From Chondrosia reniformis (Eukaryota > Porifera > Demospongiae > Chondrillida > Chondrillidae): a DNA stretch of 64,000 nucleotides. The position numbers and the translations under genes are program-made. The notes below the pieces were generated by a model. The model saw nothing but the letters and a program-made list of their open reading frames with translations, had not been told where the DNA came from and searched no databases. Below are positions 24,201-36,500 of the stretch, piece by piece. How positions within the stretch are numbered: the stretch's first letter is position 1; every line of letters starts with the position of its first letter. Location of the stretch: positions 5,303,501 to 5,367,500 of the forward strand of contig OX359201.1 in the NCBI GenBank assembly GCA_947172415.1. Reading direction: 5' to 3'.

Positions 24201-25130
24201 GACAGTTGGAAGGTTATGAATTTTGTTTGTTCTGTTGTCCTTTTTGCACTCAGTGAGTGCACCAGGAGTTTCTACTTTAATGATATGAATCTCATTTACT
24301 GTATGCGTTCCTTACGAGTATACTGTAGCATAAAGAAGAAAGATGAAACTGACCTAGACAGGGCAATCAGAAAAGTTGAATTCTGTCTAAATGAACGGTG
24401 GTACAAGCTAGAATTATGTTTTCGTTCTATGGCCCTAACGTACTCCATTTTACTTCTAATGAACTGGTCAGCCGGTAAATCCCTAACATGCTTTACTTCC
24501 GAAGCTCTTGAGGCTAATGCCTGGCTGTATTGTGTCCTGCTAGTCATATCGTCTCACTGCTTGGGCACCCTCTGGAGGTTTGGATGGCTGCAGCTCCTAT
24601 TTCCTGTTGCCGAAGCTGTCATTTTTGCTATAATCTTCAACTACCATTCCATATCCAGTGCATGGATGGGCAGTACGGGAATCTTCTATGCTATAGTCCC
24701 TATGATCTCCACACTTCATTACCTAATGACGTCGATTGAACGTCAATGGGTGGCTATTAACTCCTCCTTAGGGAATGCAACACACCTCTCGAGGATGTTG
24801 TCACGTATTGCTCTAGTTGTACTAATAATCCTATCGTTGTGTTTAACTGTCCACTCAGAATATTACTTTGTCAAGGACCCATCAACTCTGACTACCTCAT
24901 GTCCCTTGGATGGGGAAGATGCATCAAGGGACACTGTGCAGCAGGTTCAAAGCCTTGCTAGCAGAGTTTGCAACACTGTTGTTATTCCTTCACAACGTAC
25001 TCATCTGCTGCAGGAGATCTTCCAGTCCTCCCAGCCATGCACCTTTATATCTGCACAAGTTAAGGAGACGCTTAGTCCAGTAATTGCACAACTGATAGAA
25101 CTTTATGACAGATTACAGGGTAAACTGTAA
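21204..25130 (+). CDS. Death-domain multi-pass membrane protein, paralog 4
   Basis: Four exons fit GT-AG borders and phase 1 throughout: 21204-21501, 22344-22508, 23052-23192 and 23653-25130. They give 693 residues. Exon 1 is a death domain (residues about 5-85): VWKRLARTIGVKDRDIEDI, then QMIRRWWDGQDQPLFWTLYS. Exons 2 and 3 encode an acidic and serine-rich linker (EESEEYEEEVTEDFSEAES). Exon 4 holds the membrane module of about nine hydrophobic segments, with divergent family signatures: SAGKSLTC in place of SAGxPLSC, and a segment-9 end LTVHSEYYF. Two late cysteines match the tail pair of paralogs 5 and 6. Intron 1 contains an internal duplication and intron 2 a SINE-like element. The start at 21204 is the first ATG before the death domain. 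Function is inferred only from the domain. Confidence 0.85.
22014..22360. repeat. Imperfect intronic duplication
   Basis: In intron 1 of paralog 4, 22014-22190 and 22208-22360 resemble each other (AAATGTAAACTTGAAGG, CAGATAGTATATTG, GATAGAAAAGGACT). The second copy supplies the start of exon 2 (ATAGAAAAGGACTAAC); the first carries a decayed version. An exon boundary has therefore been duplicated. Confidence 0.75.
22735..22890 (+). mobile_element. tRNA-derived SINE-like element, copy 1
   Basis: TGTAGCTCATTGGCAGAGCA resembles an internal A box, and GGGTTTAATTCCC 40 bases further resembles a B box. This is the layout of a tRNA-derived pol III promoter. The 3' part (ACTTGTGGTTGGATTAT) is shared with the element at 36833. 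It lies in intron 2 of paralog 4. Confidence 0.65.
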
Positions 25131-25985
25131 TTTTAGAATTTAGATATATACATAGCAATTTTACTTTGTTTAGAATTTCTTACAATTTATTTTATTTATT
25201 TCTGTGTATATTTGATGCTTTATTTTTATCATTCAAATGAATATATAGTATGTAATGTTGGTAGTAAATTTCCAAACTTTAAAAGATACAGCTATTTAGC
25301 AATTGCAAACTGTATACAGCTCTAAACGAGTCTTGTATGAATGTCAACCTTATCGTTAGGCTACGGTTTACAAGCATGTGAGATATAGATCATTCCTATA
25401 TACAGGTATCATTCACTACACAAATAAATATTTCAAAAACAAGAATTATGGTTTCAAATATAAGGGAATTTATTATTATTATTATATATATAGCTGTCCA
25501 TTTGACAGAGTTGCAGCTCTAAAAATGTACATCAAATTCTGGTATACCAACTTAAGAGATACGTAAGGCACATGTGAGTGAACATTAGAATTGGCAAAAC
25601 TCTTTTGATATGATGTATAGACGTCTGTAAATACATGGCACCAGATTTCAGCTTCTTATATATTTGTAAATGCATATACGTACATGCCTATGTTAATTTT
25701 CATATCATGTAATACAAGCAAATAATTACACTCTCTTTAGATAAACATGAATATAATTAATTAATGCTCATGTAGTTGAAAATTTAGTCACACCATCAAT
25801 TGATAATTATACATACATGTATAAAATAAAGTATAATATACATTGATTTGTGTATGTGCAAAATAGAGGAACTCAAAGTTATAATACAAAACTTACAATA
25901 TAATAAAAGCATATGTACACAATAAGAGTGTATTCATATCATAGTATATGTGTGTATTGTCTGTAGGCAATTGTGCAAGTCACGA
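25131..25985. other. Convergent intergenic spacer
   Basis: Very AT-rich region between the 3' ends of paralogs 4 and 5. It should contain both polyadenylation sites (several AATAAA-like strings). No gene seen. Confidence 0.6.
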
Positions 25986-27952
25986 TCAAAGGATGTGAAT
26001 TTCAGTTTGTATCACATTTAAAATGTGCATTACACTTTTTGCCTTCTCATTAGTCAAGCTTGAGAAATCCAAAAAGTGACAATACTTAGGTTCTGAATTA
26101 ACACCTGTGGTTTGCAATGTGTTGCAATATTTGTTTACTAGCTCTTGCAGGCGTTCGTATTCTTTTTGGTCAAATGGATGTTGGATAGCCAAAGAATTGG
26201 CTTTACTAAGTGAATCTACATGGCGGTACTCAGTGTATGTTGATAGAAGAAGTGAGAGAATTATCAGAACTGACAAACCAGAGCAAGATGCAAATCTTGA
26301 AATATGAGTTGGGTTGCCATCCGCACGTTTTGAGTCAATACATATCCACTGTCTCTTAGCTGATGCAAAATGATACCAAAGCAAATAAGTAAGAGGCACA
26401 ATGGCATAGAGAATGTGCGTGTATGAAGACCAATGAAAGCTATCACAGGTAAACCAAAGCATGATCATGGCAGCAATTTCCGCGGCAATAGCCACATATG
26501 GTACCATAGTTACATCTATTGAATTGAATACAGCTATCTGCCCAATTAATATAATGCATACAAACAAACCCCAGTACTTTGATGAATTAGCTGTTGGGAC
26601 TAATTCCGCTGAGACTCCACAGCTCAAAGGTGTACCAGAAGCCCAGCTTAATAGCAAAATAATTGGAATTATCACTGAGAGGAATCGGAAAACTATTTCT
26701 AACTTGTACCAACGATTTGTGATGTAGTCTTCAGCTGCTTTGCTGACACGTCCAATCTTCTTGGAGGCATCGTGCATAATTTTGATTTCTCGGATACCAT
26801 GTTTGATGTGCATCTCAGTGAAATAAAGGGAAACGATTATTCCATAAAGGGCTAGTGTAAACCCAAACGACACCAGATCACACCAACCAAGCAAGGTCAT
26901 CCAGAAGCTTGACCCTTGCTGAACACCAAAGAACATCATAACTGCCATGAGGAAGACGGATTGGAAGAATGAGGTAAAGCATCTAGCATTAAGATTGCTT
27001 TCATTTTTCCTCTTTATTGTGTTTAGGAGTTCCTTCAGTTCACTATTCTTCCTAACACTCCATGGCCAGTACTTTTTGACATAAGCATTGACTAGTTTAA
27101 AATTGGAATCTTTCTCCAATTCCATGGCGAAGTCATCTAGAAACTTATTTGTGTCACTTTGACCTGTGATAAACTGTCTCCAGAATATGTAAGACAGTGG
27201 GATAATAAGACCGCAACGACTGAAGAATCGAAGGAGGATAGGGAAAAACCAACTGTAAAAGTTGGTACATTTCTTAGTATGGTTGGGATGCTTCATAAAA
27301 TCATTTTAGCTATCAACCCCTGTAAGGAAGATCTGAGTGAATACCAGAAGTAATAAGGATAATTTAATTCTTGCCGCATAACGATGCTCCTTTGAATATT
27401 CGATTACTTTGTATACTGTGAAGTCCTTTACACTCAAGATCGATCGAGACTGTGGCGGCGGTGTGTCGTTTTGGCCATCATCGAAAGTTGGTTCAATATC
27501 GGTTTCATCGTTTGGTTCAGGTTTTGTGGTTCGGGGCTAGTCCGTATACGGGTGTTAGTTTTATTAGCTCCCTTCTTGCGTTTCTTCCGTTTACGTGGAA
27601 CGCTAGGCTGTGTATTCTCGTTCTCTTTCTCCTCAGGTTCCGTTTGTATTGTCTTATCCAAAACTGGGGATCTCGAGCTGCTCACTTCTGGGCATGACTG
27701 GGATCTACTGTGAACGTTTTCTTTGAAGGGTCGCACTTGAAGGGTAGACTGACTAGGACATTCATTGTCCGTTGCTTCCTCGAAATTGTGAAAATCGCCG
27801 AGCTGACCGCTGCTGTTTCTTCTTGGAGTACTTGTGTTATCGGGCTGTTGCTGTTGCTGCTCTGTCTCACTTTCTTCGTTCTGGTTTTGCCTAGCAACAG
27901 AACCTAAAACCATAGGCTCATTCTCTGGCACACGAGCGAGTTCACCACTCAT
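25986..27952 (-). pseudogene. Multi-pass membrane protein, paralog 5, in-frame TAA
   Basis: Two minus-strand exons fit: 27686-27952 (MSGELARVPE, ending before a GTGAGC donor) and 25986-27536, both phase 0. The predicted 604-residue protein has no death domain. Its N-terminus is disordered and acidic, with a glutamine run, leading to PPPQSRSILSVKDFTVYK, which matches the juxtamembrane region of paralogs 1 and 7. The membrane module is complete: WASGTPLSCGVSAE, HILYAIVPLTYLLWYHFAS and a late cysteine pair. One codon at 27306-27308 is TAA, exactly where gap-free alignment to paralog 6 has Tyr (AYND versus S-stop-ND). Everything after it stays open for 436 codons. It could be a recent null allele, a sequence error, or part of a 54-base in-frame intron with a weak acceptor. 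Confidence 0.75.
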
Positions 27953-28357
27953 GGTTGCCGCTGAGTATCGCTTCAGTCAATCCTTCGTGTATATATACAT
28001 ACAGATCCACGATATAGGTGTTTTCCCTTAGAAAACACCGCAGTGTCCCCCACTAAGGCCATGAATTTTATCAACTCGCATGTTTTGTTCAACAACTATC
28101 ACAACATTTTCACAAGCAAATGAACAAATAAGTACACAAGTTCAGAGCTTAAGACTACACTGTAGAGTTTTTCATAGGCTTGCAAAATCTTTAATATAAA
28201 TACATTGTAAAGTAATTACAAGTTTAGTACATTGATAGACAAAAATTGTCCATGTTAATAACTGTACGTGTAATAATTCATAAGTATTAAGAGTCTCTGC
28301 CGAGTCAAAAACAAAATACATGCATCGGTTACAATAGGCAAGCTAGTCTGTGCTATT

Positions 28358-30271
28358 TTAACCATTACTCATGGTCATTAACTCTGCAGATTGGGCATAT
28401 CTTTTATCAGCAGGCTGTTCTTCTTTGTTATTTGTACGAAAAAATCCATGGACCATTTGAGCTGCAAATCTAACTGGCAGTTCATCATGACTACCCTTCA
28501 TCAGAGTTGGATCCAAATAATAACAAGAGGGGTTTTCCATTCTAGTTCCAGTGGATGGACCTAATTCACAAATCTTAGTAGCTAGATCCCGCAACATCTC
28601 TACATCTTGGTTGTCATAGGAACGGGATACCTGCAACGAGGAATCGCTCAATATTTTCAGGTACTTGTGTTCCATGTATACTGATGCACACAGTGAGAGA
28701 AGGAGGAGAAGAAGTAAACCTATACGAGAGAAAAAACGTGAAACTGTGGTTGGATTATTATCTGTATTCTCTCCTTCAACATTGATACCAATCCAGTTTC
28801 TCCTTAGAGAAGCAGCATGGTACCAGCATAGGTAAGCAAAGGGTATCACTGCATAGAGAATATGAGTGTAGCCTGACCACTGGAAGTCATCACAGGAAAA
28901 CCAAAGGATGATTAAAGCCATTGCCTCCATACTTAACCCCACTATAGGAACCACTTCTGTTTCAAAAGGATTTGTCACCATAAACTGACCAATGGCTATA
29001 ACTGCAACAAAAAGAAACCAAAATCGTGCAGATGAGTCTTTCATGGCTCCATTAAGCGATACTCCACAGGTAAGAGGTACTTCGGCAGACCAGCTAAGGA
29101 ATAGGATTATTGGGAGTATAACAGAAGCATATCGACACATGATTTCTAGGGTGTACCAACGCTGTGTGATACAATCTTCTGTACTCTTCAATTTCTTTCT
29201 ATCAATTGGGCTGGTTTCACTCCAATTTCTTATCTCACGTACATAGTGCTTCATCTTAGCTTCAGTGAAATAGACAGCTAGTATAGCCCCAGTCAGTACC
29301 AATGCAAATCCAAAGGAAGCAAGATCTATAACACCCAATATCTTCCAAAATACACTAGATGTTTCATAGACTTGAAAGGTGGCTAAAGCTAGTGTAACAA
29401 TTCCAGCTTGACACAATGCAAAAACACTCATGTAATTCAAACCTTTCTCTGTATTTGTCTTAACGACCTTCAATAATTCCCTTTGGTCATTTATACCTAC
29501 ACTATTGGGCCAATGCTTATTAACAAATCTTTTTACAAGTTCAAAACGTGAAGGATTCTCCATCATGGAACTCAATCCACTGCCGTCTATAACTTTAGTC
29601 ACAGCCCTCTTCCAAAACACTATGGACATTGATAGAACAATCCCAACCCTGATGGAGAACCTTAATCCAGAAGACAGTATCCAGGCATAGATGCCAGTGC
29701 ACTTTGAATAAAAGGAATTTTGGCTGTTGTAATCATTGTAAGCATTCAATACACTCAAGAAGATGTGGACTGCAGCCAGAAAAATTAAAGCAAGCTTGAT
29801 ACAACCAGACCTTTCCTGGATGCACCGATATCCTTTCCAATTCTTGATAACCAGAATAAACTCGTTAGTGCCCGGTCTGGATGGCTGATCTATTTCACTC
29901 TCTGACGAATTTTGGGCCCTGACCTTTGCGTTACTGGTATTGCTAGGCACACCTGGCCGGTTGTAATCTGTAGGCCTATTGGGAGGAGGAGGAGGAGGAG
30001 GAATTTCGGTGCCTTCTCTACTCAGTGATCTATTGTGCATCAAATTATCGTTATCCGATAGAGGGACTGATGATGTTGCAGTTAATACATTTCCAGCAGG
30101 GTGCTGCGAAGGTGGTCTGTTTTCTGAGGTTGCGGTATACCTTGCACTCGAGCTAGCATCCGGATAGATAGGGTGATTAATGCTTCCACGCCCTCCTTCG
30201 TTGGCTACTCGCTCTGATGGTCCATTCTTCGTAGACTCAGTTTCGGAAGTTAAAACCGAGTCGTCTGCCAT
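28358..30271 (-). CDS. Multi-pass membrane protein, paralog 6, no death domain
   Basis: Single-exon minus-strand gene. The frame is open from 30397, but the ATG at 30271 (MADDSVLTSETES) starts the disordered region cleanly and gives 637 residues. I prefer it; the upstream 42 codons look like leader sequence. Residues 1 to about 140 are serine- and proline-rich, including a proline run, with no death domain. The membrane module of about nine segments follows, with WSAEVPLTCGVS, HILYAVIPFAYLCWYHAAS and a segment 9 ending in ASVYMEHKY. Two tail cysteines match paralog 5. It is the nearest relative of paralog 5, its downstream neighbour on the same strand. It is divergently oriented to paralog 7. 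Confidence 0.85.
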   Translation of the reverse strand: MADDSVLTSETESTKNGPSERVANEGGRGSINHPIYPDASSSARYTATSENRPPSQHPAGNVLTATSSVPLSDNDNLMHNRSLSREGTEIPPPPPPPNRPTDYNRPGVPSNTSNAKVRAQNSSESEIDQPSRPGTNEFILVIKNWKGYRCIQERSGCIKLALIFLAAVHIFLSVLNAYNDYNSQNSFYSKCTGIYAWILSSGLRFSIRVGIVLSMSIVFWKRAVTKVIDGSGLSSMMENPSRFELVKRFVNKHWPNSVGINDQRELLKVVKTNTEKGLNYMSVFALCQAGIVTLALATFQVYETSSVFWKILGVIDLASFGFALVLTGAILAVYFTEAKMKHYVREIRNWSETSPIDRKKLKSTEDCITQRWYTLEIMCRYASVILPIILFLSWSAEVPLTCGVSLNGAMKDSSARFWFLFVAVIAIGQFMVTNPFETEVVPIVGLSMEAMALIILWFSCDDFQWSGYTHILYAVIPFAYLCWYHAASLRRNWIGINVEGENTDNNPTTVSRFFSRIGLLLLLLLSLCASVYMEHKYLKILSDSSLQVSRSYDNQDVEMLRDLATKICELGPSTGTRMENPSCYYLDPTLMKGSHDELPVRFAAQMVHGFFRTNNKEEQPADKRYAQSAELMTMSNG

Positions 30272-30397
30272 CTCTGATACAGTGTGTGCGGCTTCCCACG
30301 AAATGCTTGAGGGGTTATGTTGTAGGAGTAATATGAGTCCCCTGTGAATAAGATCCGGGAGGGCTAATTTCCTAGGAATCTGCCCCCCCGGATGCAA

Positions 30398-31203
30398 TTG
30401 ACTAGAAAAATGGCTGCCATTGTTAAAGTAATTTGGGCCCCCTTCTGAACGATTAGGAATTTAGGCCCCCCTTCCCCATTTGTCAGAAATTATGTTTGCA
30501 TGAAGCAAATTAAGGAACAATAAATTCACTATTATAGTATATTGAAATTTTGAGGTACAAGATAATCAGAATAGTGACTTAATTTTAGGTTTATAGCTAA
30601 GATCTGGCAGGGACATTGTATCGAGTCTTTATCCTGACTTAAGGCTGATGAGTTAGGAAGCTTTTGAAATTTCTGTTTAATAAGGTTAAAGAATATTACT
30701 TATTTCAACTATAGCTACACTGCAACACTGCATATATTCTTGCTAACTTCTGGATAATTTCCTGTTTCGAGGTAACAGTAAACATCAGAGTATGAGAATT
30801 GGCCTCCTGGAGCTTTTACTGCTTCTTCCTCGTTAGTAGCTATTCAGCTTTCAAGTGAAATAAGTCGTTTTTTTACGAATACTAAACACTGCGTATACGT
30901 ACGTACGTCTAGCTTAATCACTGAAGCGATTGATTGCGTACTTTCATTCGAAGGCCTATAGCGCTGTGCGCATGCCGGCTGATCTGCTCTAAGCAAAGGG
31001 GACTATTTTCCCAGACCCTATTTACGGGGGTGGTTTATATTACTGATACTCCTACAACGTCATGGTGGTTTTCAAGGCAAAAAACCCATGCATTCTTGTC
31101 TATATAAACACAGACGACGGGGATATATAGCCATCAGTTAATTATTGTATAAGTAAGTAAGCATTAACAAAATTAGCTAGAAGAACCTTAAGACTGAGGC
31201 ACG
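30398..31203. other. Divergent intergenic region
   Basis: Spacer between paralogs 6 (minus) and 7 (plus); both promoters should be here. It includes ACGTACGT and a GC-richer stretch near 30950-31030. No gene seen. Confidence 0.5.
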
Positions 31204-33272
31204 ATGGCAGTAAGTTTAAGGCTATTAAATCCTTTATTATAATATTATTCACAGAGTGCCGTTTGCAATCAGACATTAGACCGGGTTCCAACCGAAAGAG
31301 AACGTGCTCAAATAGCGGAACGTCTTCCTTCTGATATATGGCGAAGGTTCGGCACGGCACTGGACCTTAAGAGAACTACCATGGACCAGATAGACTGTAA
31401 AGCAACCGGAAGAGGTGAAGACATTGTCGAACGATACTGTCAACTCTTTCAGATCTGGATCGAAGAGGATGAAAATCCAACATGCCAGAAACTGATAGAA
31501 GCTCTTCGTTCTTTAAAAAAGTGCGGGTTAGCAAAAATGGTTAAGAAAATTGTAACCAATAAAGAAGATAGTAAGTCACTGTTGCAGTGCGCTATATATA
31601 TAGCATTGCCATCTCTATAGACCTTCATTTTTTAGTGTTTTATTTTAATTATATACATTACAGTTTAACTTGCATAATATAATGGATAACAATGGTTGGG
31701 GATGCACAGGGGTTCATAGTTATGATATAGGTATGCAACTTGTTTTGGTTCCCTCTTGTACTTGGAATTTTTATTAAGGTCTCAAGCGTCTAGCACAGGT
31801 CTTGCTAAGGACTAAATAAGGTGGTCGTTGACCTCAAATTGTAGCTGTATATGTTGATTGAAAAGGGAGCACTAGTTGCATAATGGTCTGATTTCTTCAG
31901 CATTGTTTACTATCTTTCTTAATGTATAGGGGACCCGAATCATTCTCCAACAAGAAATATGGATAAATATGAGCCAATCTTAAGCCTTCATAAATTCACA
32001 GTTTACAAGTTGATTGGTAATTTCTTAAGTTACCCAGTGCTTGGAATAGTCACCAAAGTTGCACTTGCATTAATCCTAGTATGCAACTTTCTACTGAGCA
32101 TATTCTTGAAGTACAGCAGTGGAAAAATGCATTCAGCCTTACAATGCACAAACAAGAATATAATTATTCTTTTGTACATTCTAACATATGTGGCTGTACC
32201 TTCCATCTTAATATGGATAGTGGCACGAAACACTAGTAAGAGATTTCTCAGAAGGCGTTGGAAATTTAGCCAAAATGCAGAAGATGAAAAAAATGCTGAC
32301 TTTATGAAGAAAGTTATTGAACTCTTTTGGGACAGCGATATTGCAGATGACAGTAATGGCAAAAGTCATAAAGAAAGATTGAAAGAATTGATAAAAGATA
32401 TAAATAAAGAACTCAATGTCATGTTTGTGACTTCAATCCTGCAGGCTATACTAATGTTGATTGTTGATTACATGCAGCTAACCAACCAGGGACCAGTGGA
32501 TCATGAAATGCGTGATCATGAGCTTCATTTGTCAAGGATTATAATTTCTTTTCTCCTAAATTGCTCAACTGGTGTACTGTTTTCAGTTTTTCTGATTGAA
32601 ATTAAAATCAGACACTTAATTGCTGCTATCCTGAAGCTGCCCTATCCGTCTTCTACCAATGAAGAAACAGATGAAAAGAAAAGAATTAGTGTAAATCAGT
32701 TGAAATCACAGGCAAAAGTGATTCTGGACTGTCTCCTTCAGGGTTGGTGTATATTGGAGCTGGCTATATATCTTGGTGTACAGGTTTACACCATAATCCT
32801 GTTTATGTCAGTTTCTGCTGGTCAGCCATTGAGCTGTGGGAGTTCAAATGTCACAATTTCTAATCAAGAAAATCTGAATTTCTGGTTGCTCTTCATTGTA
32901 TCTTTCACAGTGATCCATTTACTCTCCACAACTCCCTATCTTGTTTGTACACTTAGAATAACTAGCTCCATAGTAGGAAGTGTGGGAATCTTTCTACTCA
33001 GTAGATACAATGGATTTGCAGATCTCCTGGACTTCAATCGCATTCTTGATGCCATTGTTCCTTGCTGCTTTCTCTTCTGGTATTTATTTGCTATGATAAG
33101 ACATGAATACATTATTATAGTGTGTACAGATGGAAGGGATAGCAAGCACTGGAAAAGGTTGGCTAGAAGACTTGGTCTTTTGGTTCTTCTCTCTGTTGCC
33201 ACGTGTCTAGCTGTGTGGCAAGAATATCAGGCACTGAATGCATTAAAGGAGCCAAAAGATTTGAATAAATAA
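31204..33272 (+). CDS. Death-domain multi-pass membrane protein, paralog 7
   Basis: Three exons: 31204-31209 (just ATG GCA), 31255-31570 and 31930-33272, with phases 0 and 1. The first intron is only 45 bp. They give 554 residues. The death domain spans residues about 25-105: SDIWRRFGTALDLKRTTMDQ, then CQLFQIWIEEDENPTCQKLI, then a last helix LAKMVKKIV. It connects by a short linker (DPNHSPTRN) straight to the membrane module, without the proline-rich spacer of paralog 1. Family signatures are SAGQPLSCGSSN and RILDAIVPCCFLFWYLF. The tail stops soon after segment 9 and lacks the cysteine pair. Like paralogs 1 and 4 it is plus-strand and has a death domain. It ends 283 bp before PMPCA. Confidence 0.87.
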
Positions 33273-33555
33273 ATTAATCTTTTCCATTGTGAGAAAGTAA
33301 ATTTCTGACCTTATGAGGATAATGTATCATTGATCATTTTATGTGTATTTTTGTATTTTATATAAACTTTGTATGCTAGAATCGAAGTTTTTGCTTTATG
33401 GATGTCTGTGAATATACTGACATCAATTGCAAGTTAATATCTGTCCATTTGGTGGAGTTTCAGCACTAAAGTACAGTTTTGATAAATTTGCCCCATACAT
33501 TAAAATTGAGACCTGAAAACGTAGAAAAACGCACTTGCAAATATATTAACGCACA

Positions 33556-36500
33556 ATGGCGCACATGTACCGTTGGTTAGGACTGCCCAAACTTGTGAGG
33601 AGTCTCTCGTATCCTAAGGTACCGCTGAGCGAACCTCTACCTCAGTTCGAAGGAGATAAACAACACTTACTATACGACCCCGCTCGTGCAACGCCCACTC
33701 AGATTACGCAGTTGGAAAATGGTCTTACAGTTGCCTCGGAAAGTGCCTTGGGACAATTGAGTACAATTGGAGGTGAGTGGAACGGAAAGGCATCTTACAT
33801 AGCACAATTGCAACATATATAGGGGAGTAGTGACCGCTTTATGTCCTTTATCACGGAGTCCATAGGCGGTAGTACATGCCATCCAGTGAGATTGTCACAG
33901 GATTGTATGATGATGTTGTGTATATAGATCTCACAAACAAGCATTAATGGACAGTGCATGCGGTAGCGTCTTATAGTTTTAAATTGAATGCACTCATTTT
34001 TTGAGAAACTGTTTCAAATTAAGATGATCCCTGTCTATGGCGTATAAATTAGGAGTGTCCCTGTTATAATAGATGGATAAATAGATATTAAAAGTTTATT
34101 CATAATAGGAAATGTTCCTTCTGAAGGACATTCTGGTCTGACAGGTAATGATTTCAAGATAACTGATAATCTGAGGTGTCCTTTAATATTCTCTCTTCCA
34201 CAGTCTTTGTAGATGCTGGCTCAAGATATGAAGTGAGGTACACCAGTGGAGTGTCACATCTCATGAGTAAACTGGCCTTTAACAGCACGGAAAGGTTTGA
34301 GCATCGGGAGGCCATCTCAGATGTTATACATGACCGTGGAGGGATCATGGACTGCCAGCCCTTCAGGGACACCATTGTGTATGGGGTGTCACTGTTCTCT
34401 GACAGTGTGGAGCAGGCTGTGGAGGTGCTGGCTGAAGCCTTATGGAGACCTAGGCTTACTGCAGAAGAGGTACTTATAGCCCTTTCAGGTGCCATTTGGG
34501 GGATTTCCCTAGTGTATAGTAGTTATATATTAAATACAAATAGATTTCACTTATTTCTTGCAATCAACCAATTTTCAAATACACAGTTTGTTTGTCCTGT
34601 TATGAGAATGAACACTGTATGTTACACTCAAGTTAGGTCTGTTGTACACAAGAATAAACTTGCTCACCATTTTTCAACATGCTATACATACGTATATATT
34701 CTTAAGAGTAAAAGGCCTATAAGGGAACTTAACCTATTAAGGCTTTTGGGTGAGGATACAAGAGTCTTCTTCTTCTCCACTGGGCCAGACAGCAGTTTCT
34801 GGAAATTCCACCCTTCATCAGTTACCCTGGGAGAGTCTTTGTCTTCTTTCTGATCTTTTGTGAGCCCTTGGCTAGTACCAGTCAAACATAACTCACACTT
34901 TAAGTGGTTGTATGTTCTTCAGTGTTTATTTTTAATGTTCTGTTTAGTTGGAGCTGGGGAAGATGAGTCTATCCTTTGAACTGCAAGATATTCACATGAA
35001 AGCTGATCCCGAGCAACTGATGCAAGAACTAATCCATCAAGTCAGCCATTTTCTTCTTCACCTTGGAGGTCTTCTTCAGCATAATCATATTCATGAACAC
35101 AACAAACACCCCACATTATATACACTCAAACGAAATAGCTAACTTTACGTATATTATTCTTTGGAATCTTACGCAGATTACACCTAGACTCTAATTGTAC
35201 AGTATGTAGTTTTCAAAAGAAGAACCTTAGTTTGAGTTAGGTGCCACTCTACCCAGAAATTACCAATTATTCCTACATCATAATTTCTAAAAATAGTAAC
35301 ATTGTCATATGACCCTAATTTTACTCTCAGGCTGCATACAGAAGTAACACTCTCGGACTGAGCTTCTTCTGTCCAGAAGAGAACATCCCCAAGTTGACAC
35401 GGGCAGAGTTACAACAGTACATGGCATCCCACTTCACACCAGATAGGATGGTCATCTCAGCTACAGGAGTTCAGCATGATCACGTTGTGGAGCTGGTAAA
35501 GAAGCACTTTGTCAATCCAAGGAGATCTTATGAAGGTGTGGACACGAAACCGGTTGATGGATCCATTGCTCAATACACTGGAGGGGAGAATAAGGTTAGT
35601 TTGAACATTTCCTGTTATGAATAAACATTTATCTGTCTATCTAGCTATCCATCTATTACACCAGGGACACCCCTACTTTATAAGCCACAGGCAGGGATCA
35701 TCTTAATTTGATATAGCTTCTCAAAAATGAGTGCATTCAATTTAAAAATATGAGGCTACCACATGCACTGTCCATTAATGTTTGTGATATCTATGTATAT
35801 ACACAAAGTCATGTGACAATCACACTGGCCTGTACATATGTACTTCCACTTATTGACTCCCTGATGAGAGATAAAGGCACTTACATGCATAAAGCGGACA
35901 CTATTCCCTTAAAATGTTCCTATTGTACTACATTGGATGTCTTTCCATTCCATTCACCTCAAATGCAATAAAAGAGTTTCACAATTTTTGCAACCCAGTA
36001 ATGTAGTTAGTTTTAATCTAATGCGTTTGGCTAAAAGGTCACTATTTTATAAATAGCTTTTCTGGTTCCTTTGCTACAGCTGCAGAGAGAAGCTCCTCCT
36101 GTGATTGGCCCCAACCCTCTACCAGATTTGAATAGTGTTGCCATAGCGATGGAGGCAGTTGACCACACACATGATGATATATATGCCTTCCTGGTGCTCG
36201 GCTCCATGATGGGTGGGGGAGGGTCCTTCTCTGCAGGTGGTCCGGGGAAGGGCATGTACACCCAGCTGTATCGGGATGTCCTCAACCAACATCACTGGAT
36301 ATATTCTGCCTTGGCACAGAACTTTGTTTACAAAGATGGAGGAATCTTCAGTTTATTTGGATCAGCCAGTCCTAGAAATGTAAGAAGTGAATCCTCATTG
36401 GTTAATGGTCATATGCACATTGCCATGGTAATCATTTAACTATATTCCTTATGGCTATGCTGTACATACTTTTAGAAAATCCACAGATTTATACCATTTT

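Noticed and set aside
27534..27600. A frameshift in paralog 5
   Set aside because: The apparent frame change is fully explained by the 149-bp intron at 27537-27685. Only the TAA at 27306 remains.
27434..27952. Stand-alone 172-residue gene on the minus strand
   Set aside because: A GTGAGC donor at 27685 and a GGACTAG acceptor at 27537 join its first 89 codons in frame to the membrane module of paralog 5.
34682..34885. Minus-strand ORF in PMPCA intron 2
   Set aside because: It overlaps an interspersed repeat and has no similarity to a known protein.
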